A stretch of DNA of 64,000 bases from Aphelenchoides besseyi (lineage: Eukaryota; Nematoda; Chromadorea; Rhabditida; Aphelenchoididae): contig JAMPIQ010000002.1 of the NCBI GenBank assembly GCA_024699855.1, positions 10,106,001 to 10,170,000 on the forward strand. Reading direction: 5' to 3'. A program made the position numbers and the translations under genes. Below, piece by piece: positions 47,426 through 63,774 of the stretch. A model generated the notes under the pieces. It saw only the letters and a program-made list of their open reading frames with translations, made no database searches and had not been told where the DNA came from. Every line of letters starts with the position of its first letter. Positions within the stretch are counted from its first letter, which is position 1.

Positions 47426-47478
47426 TCGATTTGTGAAGAACATTTTTTACTTATTGCATATTTGTTTTACTAGCGCCG

Positions 47479-47484
47479 AATAAA
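47479..47484 (+). terminator. Polyadenylation signal AATAAA
   Basis: AATAAA 53 nt past the phosphotransferase stop, inside the short gap shared with the convergent kinase gene. Confidence 0.55.
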
Positions 47485-47586
47485 TGAAAGCGCCTAATTT
47501 ACACGCCAGTAAACGTTCATTCACGCTAACAACTGGCTTGAATATACAACGTAGAATTATAGCTAACCGTATTGTACAAAATCGAA

Positions 47587-48901
47587 CTATGAAATCTCTT
47601 CAATGATTCGCGAAAACTGCTCGAATCTCTTTCCCGCATAAGAAATGTAATCGAAGTCGATAGACGATGCATTTGCTTGTGCTAACGCCCACAGTGTCCA
47701 AAACAAATGTGAAGCCTAAAACGACATATTGCATCATTTCACCGTATACGAACCTTACCGCTTCAAATTTTGGTATTTCGATTAGAGCATCTTCTAATTC
47801 CTTTTTCGTTGGTTTGCGATTGAAATAGCAAGTGAAATAGGTTTCAAGAAATCGCATCTTTTCTTCGTCATTTGGACAGAGATCGTAGTTGACTTCTTCG
47901 ACGCCCTTAAAATCATTAGTCAAACAGAATTGAAGGCAATGAGCATACTGCGTATTCACAAAAATGATTGGCTATATCGAACAACTGATAGTTCACGGCT
48001 GTATACTCGTAGTCAATGATATGAACCTCATCTGAAATCCTGCGTATCTTTCGTTTTGTTCAGCGTTCATTACCTTCATCTTCATCGTAAAGAAGATTGT
48101 AAACCAACAGATCGTTATGACATAACACTTGGGTATCAATTTTTACGTTGGAAATGTACTCTTTCAGTCGGTTTAAACTGCTCACAAAATCGACATCTAA
48201 ATGAAGTGAAAATTATGGTCGTATATTGCTCAATACCGTGGAATAGTTTCTCGTATTTTTCTTGTTTTCTGGAATCCGTAAATTGTTTTGAAATGTTGTC
48301 TAAAAACTGTTGAGCTTTTGAAAGAAGAAACGAAGTTTCGGGTGTTTCTTTGACGGGAATACGATGCATTTTGGCTAATTTCTCGCCTATCCTCCTGCAA
48401 TATTGTCATTCAAATGTTGCTATAGCGCTACTGCTTACTGTACAATTTTTGGATTCCGTACTTGTGTTACATTGAGGGGTTCACCGGGTAGAAAGCCGCA
48501 AACAAAACCATTCTTGAAATATGCATGGACGGCGGGAGCAATTTCGTAGTTGCTCAAAACTTCGAAGTATTTCATTTCCGTCTTTCTAAACTCAAATAAC
48601 AAAGTTCAATGAAACAAGCTAACCGATCGATAATGTTTTCAGTTCCAGTGCCGTAAATCCGAACAACCAACTTCTCCAAATCATCGGGACTCTCAACACA
48701 AATCACAGCATTTGTTATTCCGTTTGTGTAACGCTGCAATGTCGTTGATTACACTGCAAAGAACTGCGAACTAACCTTAAACTTTAGTGAATTACAATTC
48801 CATTTCGGTCGCAGAGCTTTGAGCATACAGGCAATTTGTTCATTGATTGTTTTATCATCTTTAGTTGAGTCAATTTTGTACTGATCTAGACTTAGAGTCA
48901 T
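47587..48901 (-). CDS. Ethanolamine kinase (choline/ethanolamine kinase family)
   Basis: The eight exons are 48776-48901, 48624-48733, 48439-48585, 48237-48394, 48074-48196, 47949-48031, 47759-47905 and 47587-47715 (340 aa). The catalytic Brenner motif is VLCHNDLLVYNLL (Asp about residue 209). The metal motif is IIDYEYTAVNYQLFDIANHF (Asp about 228). RIYGTGTENIIDR is the ATP-side loop. The C-terminal block ASHLFWTLWALAQANASSID matches ethanolamine kinases (easily-shocked type) better than choline kinases. It phosphorylates ethanolamine (perhaps also choline) in the cytosol, the first step of the CDP-ethanolamine route. Its convergent neighbour is the last enzyme of the same route. Confidence 0.92.
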
Positions 48902-51029
48902 AGTTCCATACGTCAAAAGTATAATGCTCTGTGAATGTAGAAAACAAACTAGAAACCAGAGGCTTTATATTACAGTTGAGAATTGCACGCGTTCACGAAC
49001 ACATTGTTTTGGGAACAGTCTCGAATACAAAAGAACTTTAGGAGCCAGAAATGTCAGGCTGGTTTTTGGTCTTTTTTAGAGGAAAAAGAACTGAATACCA
49101 AAAATGTAATGAAGTTAAACGATTACATTTGTAGTTTTACATGAATTGCTGCAACCACTTGAACCCCACAACAACCTACAAAAGTGTTGCATAGAAGTAA
49201 AATGTTGATTAAAAGTTAGAAAGCCATCTTCCAATTAACTTTGTGATTTAACTTTCTGTGTGCAATTAGAGTGTTAAACAACGTATTGAAGATATTGGAC
49301 CGTTATACTTTTTTATTTCATTTGAAATGATCTGATTTCAAGTTACGTAGTCGTTAAATAGTAGCTCGCTGTAAATGTCAGCAATGGCACATTTCCTACA
49401 CATTCAGTAATAATGGGTGCTGGCGATTTCCGACTTCCAAATCGAGAGGTCGAACGCCGAGTCTCTCCTCTGGGCCGAAATTTGGCACTTTTTCGTTGTC
49501 GCCGCACGAGCGCAACGAGCTTTTGCCCTCTGTTTCCGCTTTTGTGTCTCGACGGCCCCGAGTCGAGAACTGCAGTGTTGGCGTGGCTTTAATATTTTAT
49601 CGTTTGACTATCGCATATTTCTCTGTTCTGAAGCGGGTTACAAATTCCGCTGAAGAAGAGGACTCGAAAATGCGTGTCGTGAATTCGCAGATGAGTCCCA
49701 ACCACAGCTGGACATAGTAAAAGGAAAAAGACGTTGGACCGCGAATTGTGCGCCAAGAACCGTTTGCGTTAGCAGCGTCATGTTTCGGTGCGAAGAGATA
49801 ATCAACGTTCTTTTTCGTTCTGTTTTTAGTCATCTACTGTTCCTCTCAATTAGAGATTGCGCGCGTGTGTGCGTGGTGTCCAAGTAATTAGCAGTCAGCG
49901 ATATCAAACCAGAGCCTCACATGTTCAGTTTGAATTCGTGTTGTTTTTGCCAATGGATTATTGCGTTTATTTCGCCAGTCAATTGAATGCGCCATTCGGT
50001 TGCCGCGTCTACGAATTCGGAAATTTTTCCATTGCCGTTTTTCATAGGGACTCACATTTGTTCTATACTCTGTGAAGTAAACGCGCGGTCATTCATATCG
50101 TCAATTCCCAGTGTGCGAATCCCACAACAAGACATGGACTATTGCGCAGACTTGTCAGCAGTTCTGCGAGATGGTGGAGTTCCAAATTGATGGCCATGAA
50201 TTCATGATATTCAATGCTAAAAATTTTGTGCTGCAACATCTAGAAAACTCGCGATTACTTTCGTAACTTCGGTTTCAAAGGGTTGTCATTTATGACCTTT
50301 TGCTGTTTATAAGCATACAAACAAGTTGTTGCTGTGAAAACAAGCTCATCGTTCTTGTTTGTTAGAACAACTCTACGCTACAAACATTACGTAAAGTCGA
50401 TCTTCTTGCTCAATCGACGTGATGATAACGACCTCGTTCGACCAACCGACTTTCCGGACGTAGGATTTTGAGGTTGCGCAGAGTTTTGCAAATCCTTTTG
50501 CCGACCTTCTGTCATGCCTTTAACGTCCTTTCTGCCGCGTCTTTTCCCCCACTCTTCAACGACGCCTTGGGGAGCAGCCGCAATGTGGCCAACCAAAACG
50601 GACCAAAAAATTGCAGCCCTGAGTTTCGAGTGCTTGTTTCCCGACCCAACTCTCCTGATGCGAAAGCGCAAAGCACAGGATTTCTCGCTCTTCCGCCGCC
50701 GTTTTTGTTCGCAAGCGCCAAGCGCGATTTCACGGCACCAAATTCGTCCAAGAGCATTGCATCTGCAATTGCCAAAGAACCACTCCATTTGGGAGTATCG
50801 TGTAACTTTGCCCGGTCTTTACCTCTTCCATTCGTTTATTCTCAATACTTTTCAGGTGTGTCCATTGAGAATTTCGGTCATTTCATCGTTTTGTGTCAAA
50901 CGAAAACCCGCGACTTCAGTGACCGTTACTAGCTAATTAGATCGTTTAATTGACTTGTTTCTGTCAGCCGCTTTGATTCGATGATCTCGAGCAATTCCAG
51001 AGAGATTGGACCGAAGTTGTGTCCGGTCT
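48902..51029. other. Divergent intergenic region upstream of SAD-1-like kinase
   Basis: 2.1 kb between the ethanolamine kinase start and the SAD-1-like start. At 50387-50936 a CG-richer block has long frames open on both strands without family similarity; it is probably promoter or 5'UTR rather than protein-coding. Confidence 0.5.
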
Positions 51030-54398
<3,369 letters not shown>

Positions 54399-55002
54399 TT
54401 CCACAGTCATGGCGCACGTTTATCTCAATTCTTTGCGGTGCTCTCACTCGGGCAACACAAAAACGGCTACTGTTTTCCTATTTAACCTTCTCTGATGAAT
54501 CTCATGGCATTGACTTCTGGATCTGTGTAGCCAATTGCCTGTCCTTTAAAAGTGCGCAAAGTGCTCGAACTACGGGCACTCGTTACTTCCAATGCCTTAA
54601 TTGTTGAAAGCATTTTGTTTGAATGTAAATTTGTAAACCAAAGAACAATAATAAGTGAAATTTTAAGCAAATAATACATCAAGTTTATTGCAATTAAGAA
54701 AACAGGATTCGCATGCTATGGTCGCTGTCAGACTAAGTAACAGATTTAAACGATCATTTGAGGAGTTTGACCCCAACGTTTGTAAAAGTTTGCCAACGTT
54801 TTTGGTTTACGAGATTTCTGATGGGGCAGTTGTAGTTTGTCTTCTTCTTCCTCTTTGTGCTGATTATTACTTGAATGCACAACCACTAGTCGAGATCGCA
54901 GATTCTTGTTGCCTTCCAAAATACTTTTATGTAATGCCGCTATTGAACCCGGCGATGCGTTGCCACGACCTAAACTAACCGTGGATTATTTAGATGACAT
55001 TC
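54399..55002. other. Convergent intergenic region
   Basis: About 600 nt between the SAD-1-like stop and the end of the minus-strand His-rich gene. A plus ORF at 54688-54978 has no family motif. Confidence 0.55.
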
Positions 55003-57108
55003 TTACTGACCGTTTGCCAAAGCATCGTTGATCACAACTCGTGACAACAACGGTATTTCGACATTCAATTGTTCCGAATTGCGACTACTGTGCGAGACAT
55101 CAGAATGATGACTGGTGGAAGAATGACGATGATTCTAAATATCTTGCTAGTAACAAAATGATTTGATTAATCACTTACACGTTTGATGACATGATGGTTT
55201 CCGTTCTCAAAGACGGAGCGTAATGAAACAACCGGAATATGTTTCTCGACTTCTTTTTCGTTCGTTGGTGTTGGAGTTTCTTCTCGCAATGAATGAGTTT
55301 CGCTTAATTCAACTTGTGATAATGTTGAATGTTTGTGATGTCGTCCATCAATGTGATTGACTTCCACATGATTATTTTCATGTGGCACAGCTTTCGAGAG
55401 GTCACCAAACGACTCGTGTTTGTTGGAATGATATCTCTCAAGGATTGCTCGTGATTTTTGTTCGTTTGACAAAAACACATTTGATTCGTGAGTGGAGTTC
55501 AAACGCGGGGCTTGATATTCCAATCCGTTTTTTTGAAGAGAATTGTAGGTTTTATGTCGATGTTCGTGATTGACTGGTGGATGCAGTTCATTTTCATAGA
55601 TCGACTCGTTAGGCTCTTCATTCTCGTGAATTGACGGATGATGAATTGATTGCTTGTGATGTTGATGAGTCGAAGTTGGGCGCTCATGAATCACTGGTGC
55701 ATGAGGAGAGACAATAGAATGTTGTGCGAATCGATAAGAAGGATACGCTTCACGAGTAAAGTTCTCTGTTGCAAGAGTCAACGTACTTGCAATCGATTCA
55801 CTTCGACGAATTTGCGGTTGTTGAGGTTTTCGTCCAACGAAGTTCTTATAACTCGGACTGCTGGTACGAATAATTGCATGATGGTGATCGACGTGCTAAA
55901 ACAATTAATTGGCGCAATTGTGAACTAATTCACCTTGTGAACGTGAGGATGCTCAAATTTGTGTCGTAGATTTTCAATGTTCACGTCCGTACTGATATCC
56001 GATTTAATTCGCTCGTGTGAATTTTCGCCAAACGTTGACACAACGAAGTTAGAAGCATTGCTGGCCTTAATTTACGGTATTCAATTCTCAATTGAAATCT
56101 CAACTCACTCTTTTGCTCGTTGGTTTTTCACCATGAGCTGGTGGAAGTGGAGGAGTGCTGACGGGATGCTGTTCATTATATGATAAAACTCGTTGTCCTA
56201 ATTCTATTTGAAATGTGTCCGGCATTTTGGCTCGTTCCACTGGATAAGCTTCGTTTGAATCGAACAGATATTTGGTCCGGTTTACTGGTTGTACCTCTTC
56301 GGTTTCTGTTCCACTGTCATCTGTCTGCTCATTCAACTCGTTTTCTTGCGCACCCTAAAAGACGATTAGTTTAAATTTCATTTTCGGTTAAGAATTTACC
56401 GGAACTGGCGTTGAATACAAATCATATTCGTTTGCAAGCTCGGATGTCTTCGAAGTTGTAATTGTCATGCTGTCAGAGTTGTCGTGAAAATGACGTTCCT
56501 TGAGTTCGGCGATCACTCGATTACCACGCACGGTCTCATCGTCTATTGTGGACAAATGTAATTCGTCGTGTTCGTAATGCAGTGGTTCGATGTGATCAAT
56601 GGGATCCAAATCTGTATGTTCACTTCTGATAGAATGACCATCCAACAATTGATCGTGAATTTCGTGTTCATGTTCGTACGGTATTTCATCGTACGTAACG
56701 TCCGATTGTGTACGCTTTTTCAGCTCTGTAAATATTCGTTTTATCTCTCTAAGGTTTTTATTACCATTTAAAGAACTGTTTCCTCGGCTGCGATAGAGTA
56801 TTTGGTCGTAGGTAATTGCTTCGTCCAATGGAATAACCTCAGATTGAAACTCGGTGTCTTTTTTCAATATTGGCAAATGCAATTGCTCCTGCGAATGTTG
56901 ATGCTCCTGACGTTGCTTTGGCACTGGTGGAATACTCGAGGCTCGACTTTGATGATCGTCCAGCTCATGGTCGTGGTTTAAATTGTCGGTAGAAACTTGT
57001 ACATCCGGTAAAACGACTTTGCCAAACACGTGCTCCATGATGTCTAAAATTGTTGAAATGTAGTATTACAACGAGTACCATTATACCAATGCTCTGAGTA
57101 TTCGCCAT
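55003..57108 (-). CDS. His-rich, disordered protein of unknown family
   Basis: The seven exons are 57087-57108, 56765-57043, 56400-56725, 56109-56354, 55934-56065, 55179-55895 and 55003-55134 (617 aa). The chain is rich in His, Glu, Asp, Ser and Tyr. It has many HE/HD/HH pairs (YEHEHEIHD, HEHRHKTYNSLQK, NHRHSSTSHHSD) and Pro-containing acidic repeats around SDVTYDEIPYEH and ITYDQILYRSRG. There is no signal peptide, membrane helix or known domain. Such composition is seen in metal-binding or scaffold proteins, which is inference. The first exon codes only seven residues, so an alternative start at MEHVFGK in exon 2 is possible. Confidence 0.75.
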
Positions 57109-58438
57109 TACGTAACTGACTGATGAGTTGGACTCTTGATCGACAACTGACGATTCTCACGAATCGAAACTGAATCGAAGTTGCATGCTTTTTGTAATTT
57201 AAGCCCAACGATAAGTGCGGCACTCCTTCATTTTTATTCCTGCTTTCGATTTTGCCTTCTTATTCGATTTCAAAGTGATGATTTTAACGACAGGATTGTT
57301 TGCGTTCCGCATTGATAACGTTGCAACGTTCCTTCGTCGCATTTGGTCTCGCATTCTTCAGCGGTTTGATTGAAAGCGTTTTGAGTTATGCACACAACTG
57401 AAAATTGATTTCCGATCGCACTGCCACCGCCTAGACATCATTTATCGATTGTACAGGAAGAGGTTGGGAAGAACAAATCTCCGTCATGAATTGTTTATCG
57501 GATTTACAGTTAACTGAAGATTGTTGATTCGAAATAAATTTGCTAAACAAATGTTTGAACAAAACAACAAGATCTCTTACGAAACAGTCTTATAAAGGAA
57601 GTTTATGGATTTTAATGGTTGTCCGTTGATCGGAGTTGCAAAAGAAGTCGAAAACGAGCCGAACGGAGAGATCATTCGCGACGATGCGGTCATTTCATTG
57701 ACTGAGTGTGTTGACCTGTCGCATCGATCGTTTGGTGGCCTGAAGTCTCGAGCGAAACGGAGAAGATGAAGCGCTGCATATTAGTGAAAACGTTCACATC
57801 TTCGTCTGCGCGGGTTCCAGTCATCCGATTCGTCTCGCAACTTCTCGAGCCAAATTCTCGATTTCGTGATTTCGTTGCTGACTTTGCTACTGACCTTAGT
57901 ACACGTATAATCGTAGGCTAAACTAAGTGGATAGTCAGGTGTGAAGATTCGCACTTCTGATTTTAGTTCGTTTACTCGTTTCCAAAAACGGACTTCGAGT
58001 GTGGGATGTTGGTTCCGCTGTATGGAATTTTAGTTCCTCGTTTGCGTAGCTTATTGTTGTGATGAAATGACCACAAGTTTCCGCATTTGACCGTTCAAGT
58101 GACGCGCTTTTGGAGTTTGTGTTTGAATGATCGACTGTTAGGCAAACATAAGCTCGTCATAGCTTAACACCGAACACTATTTATAGAACAGTTGCGATAG
58201 TTGAACGAACAAAAATCTCTAGAGCGACCACCTTGTTGATGTGATTTGTTATGAACGCCGACGTTTAACACCCGCGACCTCATTTCCACTCATTTAGCGA
58301 CGCGCAATCTTCAGTTTAAGCGGATTTGTTTTTTCATAGTTGTGGAAGTTTGCGCGACAGTTCAATTTGACGGTCTTCGTTGTTGATGTGACAAATTTGT
58401 AGGAACAGCAATAATTCCATTCTGCTCAGTTTTACGCA
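57109..58438. other. Divergent intergenic region
   Basis: 1.33 kb between the His-rich gene and the astacin gene, no supported coding sequence; should contain both promoters. Confidence 0.55.
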
Positions 58439-61070
58439 ATGATCACTCGGAAGGTGCTCAGTTTGGGGACAATCATCTGTTTCCTGATCCAAACTTCACA
58501 ATTATCACAAGCTGTTGAAGAGAATCTGGTAAGCGAATAAGATTTTGAGCTGCAAACCAAAAGTTTCAGTACTTTGATAGCAATTTGCCGGAGTATGAAA
58601 CGTTCTTAACACCCGCAGATTTTGCCGCATATTCGGAAGAGTCGGATGACAGGTCCAATTCACCGCATCCGGATCTGTGGGACAGTGATGCAATGTATTC
58701 TACGGATAAATTCGAAGGCGACATCGCGAACGATGTAAGAAATGGCTGAGTTGGATTGCTGATTGCATACTTTAGTTGAATGCGTCCTCTGTTTCGATGT
58801 TCATACAAGGAGGTCCGATTGGTAGTCAAAATGAAGATCGTCAGTTGAATGCAATTCGAGATCGACGACAATTGTGGAAAGACGGTCGAATACCCTACGC
58901 GATTTCAAGTCAATACAGCAGCTACAGGTAAACTTAGATCTTAGTCTGTAAAATAGTTCGTTCTAGTCGGTCAGTAATTGCGAGCAGTATGAATGAATAT
59001 ACAACGAAAACGTGCATAAAATGGGTGCCAAAAACAAATGAAAAAGATTACGTTTACTTGCTTCCCGATCGTGGCTGTTATAGTATGGTATTTATAGTTC
59101 ATAGAATACGAATAATCAAATTTGTTCTACAGGTTGGGCGAACTGGTGGACGTCAAGTCTTGTCATTAGGTACGAAGTACTTTTGGTTAGAGCCGTTTCG
59201 CCGTCGAGTAAAAATACGCTAACAGCAATGCTGTAACTGATAGTTATAAGACGCTTTCTATACGCAAAAACCCTTTAGTATGCGCGAAATACAGTATCAT
59301 CGTCTCTTCTTAAGTTCTTCTCTCAATGCCATTTCAATTCTCGACTCTTATCAACATAACGAGCATTTCCTGAGCTTTTGCACAGTATTCGCTGCTATTA
59401 TCTTTGAGCTTTGATAGGCTTTCAAATTACATTAGCATTATTACTAGGATCAAAACTCTTTAGCTTCTTTCAATTCCTGTTTTCGTATATTACTTGGAAC
59501 TAATTAATAAGTTTGCTGCTCTAATCCTCTTGGGCATTCGCTCCATAAGCTGATTCTTTTTTGTTAATATTTTAACTTAAACCGTGCAAGTTACTCATAC
59601 AAAGTATTACTAACAAACACAATCATCACTGGCTTTTAAAAGATCTCTACGGCGAAACGGTCGAGAAGAAATCGCTGCGACAAATTTTACGTATTGGTTT
59701 TAGGAAATGGTTGCATTCAACGGGGAATCATAATGTTGGTATTGATTGAAATTTATCTTTAATCAGAACGAACTTTTAGTCACGAAATGCTTCATGCCAC
59801 AGGATTTTTTCATGAGCAGTCCAGATCGGATCGCGACGATTATGTGAATATCCTGTACAACAATATCCAGCGGGGCATGGAAACGCAATTTGAGAAGTAC
59901 AGTCCAGTCACTATTCAGAATCTTGGTAAGTCAATGATATGATTTTTGAGTTGGTTTTCTTATCAACATCAATAAGTTCTTACGTTCAGTAGCTTATTGA
60001 GGTTATTAGAGAGACAACAACTAGAACGGTCGTGGGAATTTGGCTTTTAATGAGCAAATATCTTTTAAGTTTAAGATGTTTACAGGAACCACTTACGATT
60101 ATGACAGCATCATGCATTACGGCCCAAAGGCCTTCAGTCGTAACGGATTGCCAACTATTGTTCCCAAAAAAACGAATGCTCGAATCGGACAGCGTTCAGG
60201 ATTCAGTCAGACGGATGTATACAAAATCAATACGCTTTATGAATGTCCGGGCTCAAAACCTGATGCTACCGGTCCTCCTCAACCATCAGTTGTTGCTCCA
60301 TCAGTGCCATTAACTACGGTGAATCCACTAACAAGCGCAACCGAAATCGCATCAACCGCGTCACAATTGATTGTCAAACCGAGCACTATATCGCCGATAC
60401 CCGCGGAAAATTGCACAAACTTACGACCGGATTGTGAACAGCTTGCATTGACGGGCTGGTGTAATCGTAATAAACAATGGATGGCTCAGAACTGTCCGGT
60501 AAAGCAAAACTCGAAACTCGGTTTATAACTTGTTATTTAGGTTAGTTGCAACTTGTGTGTTCCCACAACTCCTAATACTGGAGTACCAACAAATGGCGTG
60601 TGTGAAGATCTTCGCGTTGATTGTGCCGATCTTGTTACAAGACGCTATTGTATTACAGCTCAAACATTTTCATCGACTTATTGCCGTCGGAGTTGTGGTT
60701 ACTGTTATGCACCGATTACTGAATCTCCAACTGATAGTCGCACAGTTTCTGTTGTTCACACGACCACCAGTGCTACGCTTCCCACAAGACAATCATTAAT
60801 TACGTTTTGGCCATTGGTCAGGTACGTAGAATTTCGAAATCTCCATTTTAATTCAAAGTTCAAAGCTCTAATTGAATTCAAACTAATTACAGACCTGACG
60901 ACATTTCCACAACATTGCCACCACCTTCTACAACTTCAAGTTTGGAATGCAAGGATAAGGCACAATATTGTCCTCACTGGTCCAAAGCCGGCTACTGTTC
61001 GGGAATTTTTGCAAACTTCATGCGTTCAAACTGTGAACGTTCGTGTCATCTTTGTTCTGCGTTGACATAA
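58439..61070 (+). CDS. Astacin metalloprotease with three ShK domains (NAS family)
   Basis: Ten exons sum to 537 aa. A signal peptide ([20 protein letters not shown]) precedes a propeptide with FEGDIAND, the FxGD segment whose Asp blocks the zinc site. The catalytic domain begins after [16 protein letters not shown]. It has the zinc signature [17 protein letters not shown] and the Met-turn [11 protein letters not shown]. Three ShK modules follow, each with six Cys: at [36 protein letters not shown] and [18 protein letters not shown]. Thr/Pro-rich linkers separate them. It is a secreted zinc endopeptidase, likely for cuticle, matrix or digestion. One intron (59170-59703) is 534 nt, by far the longest I placed here; another (59926-60085) is 160 nt. 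Confidence 0.93.
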
Positions 61071-63774
61071 TCCAGTAGCTTTACGTTTTCAATCTCCTCA
61101 GCTCTCTACTTTATGATCTATTCATTCTCTTGTTCTTCCCACGTTTATTTGTATATTTTGACATAAACAACGATCTTGAGTTAACAACAAAGTTCAGTAC
61201 ATGAATTCATTCAATGCTGTCTATCGATTGGAATCGCAATTGTAACAATTGACATTTTAATTTGCGTTTTTTGTGGCACGCAATTTAACACGGACGTTGC
61301 AAACGAATTCAAAAGGTCAATGGTGTGAAATAGGTTTTGTAGAACTACAATTAACGAACGACATTGTGCCCTTTTCGTGTTGATACGTAGAATTGTTCTT
61401 TGATACACGGATCTTCCATCCTTCACGATTTCAACGTGTCCTTTGGTTTTCACCGCTTATGAATGAACGGAAGTCGAATTTCTTGGAGATTTTGTTGCTT
61501 ATCTGCAGATTATAAGGCCTGCTTCATCTATTAATTGACCACATTAATCCACTACTTTCCATCCTATTTCCAGGATCAATGCAATAGTTCCTGCTGTGTC
61601 AACAAGAATGAGATATTGGTTGAAATGAAGTTTGTCGACACTTTTTTGTAGTTACGTTGACTGAAAACTTTTCGAAACGAAGTTCCATATAAAGTAACAC
61701 AAAAACCCTCGAACTTTCATCAGGCGAATTCATTGAAACGTCGCTTGCAGACCAGACGGGATTACAAAGACAAATGATAAAAATTGCGGACTCTTTTAGT
61801 CGTAATTCAACTGCCGCGAGCTCTCAACACCAAAAACAGCCCACCCGTCAATTCCACCACCCTCGCATACCCTCGCTCTTGAATGGTCCATTCGTTTTCC
61901 GGGCCTTCCGCTTCGGGTTGAGTCGAACAATAGACGTCATTTCGGGTTTCATTTATTTCTGACTCCGTTCTGTTTCATTTAGCACGCCCGTTCACTAACC
62001 TTTTCAGAAGACGACATCAATTCACCAGCCCTCAGCTTCCATTTGCGACTCAAACATGAACCCGACGGTCAGTCGACGATCGTAGTCGCCGTTGGTTGTT
62101 TGTTGGTCGATGCTTTCGAAACACGATTGGAATTTCGGTTCGTGCTTTTTAAATAGATTGTTTTTACGTCATCGACAAAGGCAACCAAGCACAACCCATT
62201 GATAAATTCAATTTTATTGCTTCGCCTTCTTAGTGTTTGCGAAAATTCGTCGACGAACTAAAGTCAATTGTGCAAATGATCTTCGCGTTTAGTCTTCAAA
62301 TTTAATGACTTCGCCTTTTATTTACCATGACCTTTCACATTCCATTAGGCTTACGATTCATCCGAAAACCAATTTCGTCTATCGTTCCAATTGTTGTGCA
62401 TAACGAGTTGATTCCGTTAACCACTCCATCACCTCGCTTCCGCAATCGAATTCCGATTTCTTGTTCGGAAATCGCTCTCGACAAGACCTCGTGGTCACGT
62501 TCGTTTAGAATGACGCACGAGGACGGAACACCGAGAATCGAGCGTTGTTTCGATTTTACGATCATTGCGATTTATGCAGCAACCACCTAATCAACTGGCG
62601 CTCATATTTTCGACCTTTTACGTGTTTTCTCGTCGAATACGATCGTACACATTGCGCGTTTTTGTACGTTTTACAAATGTAGTTTCCGTAGAAGTTTTCT
62701 TCAAATCATAATCCTACGTTTTTCTCGGCTAAAATAGACGACCGACGAGTTTTTACATCCATTTTTGGAAGTTCAGAAGCAAAAAGGTCGCAGTTGTTGG
62801 CCGGCGGCAAGAAAGGAGGCGCAGGAGGACGGTTAGATTTGCACGCTCACTTGTACTAAACCTTCTGAATGCTATTGACCGTATTATTTTTTACTTGAGA
62901 CTGTGATTTATCTGTCGACTCAGAGATCGTCGGTTTTCCGTCGATGGGCGTCATCGCTTAAAAGCATTGCAACAAACGTCTTTTGACGGATTTTCGTCGT
63001 GTTGAAAGGTGCTACCGACGACAGAGATCGGTATCCGTCGACAAAATTTGTTTTTTGGCGTCATTTTGAACTGTGGTTTTGAGCTTGAGGTGCAAAGATG
63101 CTTATTTTTGGCTCAGTCAGTTTAGCTTTCTCATCACCTTTTCGGTGTCTACAACATTTCGCACTAAATGAATGAGATTTTGACGGAAATTCTAAATCCA
63201 ACATTGCTCGTTCAAACACGTGTAACCGTCCATTTGTTGCTCATTCGAAATCCTGTTGTTTCATTTTTGCTGTTTGAAACGAACGATAATTCTGGGGGCT
63301 TCAATTGCGCTTTTTGGAGCATCGTTGTTGTCCAAGCAACTTAAACGTTTTCAATGGGCGGTATGTTTCACGACCATCGATTTCAAAAATATAACACTCG
63401 GTATGACATTTGGAATCGGACATTCGTGAAATTTTTGTTGTTCGACATCTGTGGGCTGATGGTCGTCAATTGCAATACGACGCTTCTAATCAGAATTCTT
63501 TTCTGTTCGAGTCTTTGTAACATCTGCGTCATAAATTAGAGTCACCTCCATTCTACAAGGTTTCTTCTCATCAAATTTGCTGTTGAACCGCACCTTCGAA
63601 AATTTGCGTGGGGCTAATACCGCGATTATTTTTAAAATGTTATGATGTCGGCACGCGTACGTATTCTTCCTTATGAATTATGCGTCATTTCGAGTAATTT
63701 GTCCTTAAAATGCAAGAACGTTCGCATTTCAGATCAGTTTTAACGACGTGTGCTCGTAAAAATCGCAGTTGGAA
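61071..63774. other. Long intergenic region
   Basis: 2.7 kb between the astacin stop and the next plus-strand start. A stretch at 62327-62590 is open on both strands with gene-like codon choice but no family motif, splice partner or agreed direction. A CATTTCAG acceptor at 63732 precedes the last gene. Confidence 0.45.

Noticed and set aside
50387..50936. Long ORFs on both strands upstream of SAD-1-like gene
   Set aside because: Open in several frames at once because the block is CG-rich and poor in stops; no family motifs, signal or splice partners; better read as promoter/5'UTR.
62327..62590. Two overlapping ORFs (both strands) in the right intergenic region
   Set aside because: Codon choice looks gene-like in both directions, so direction cannot be decided; no motif and no start or splice context.
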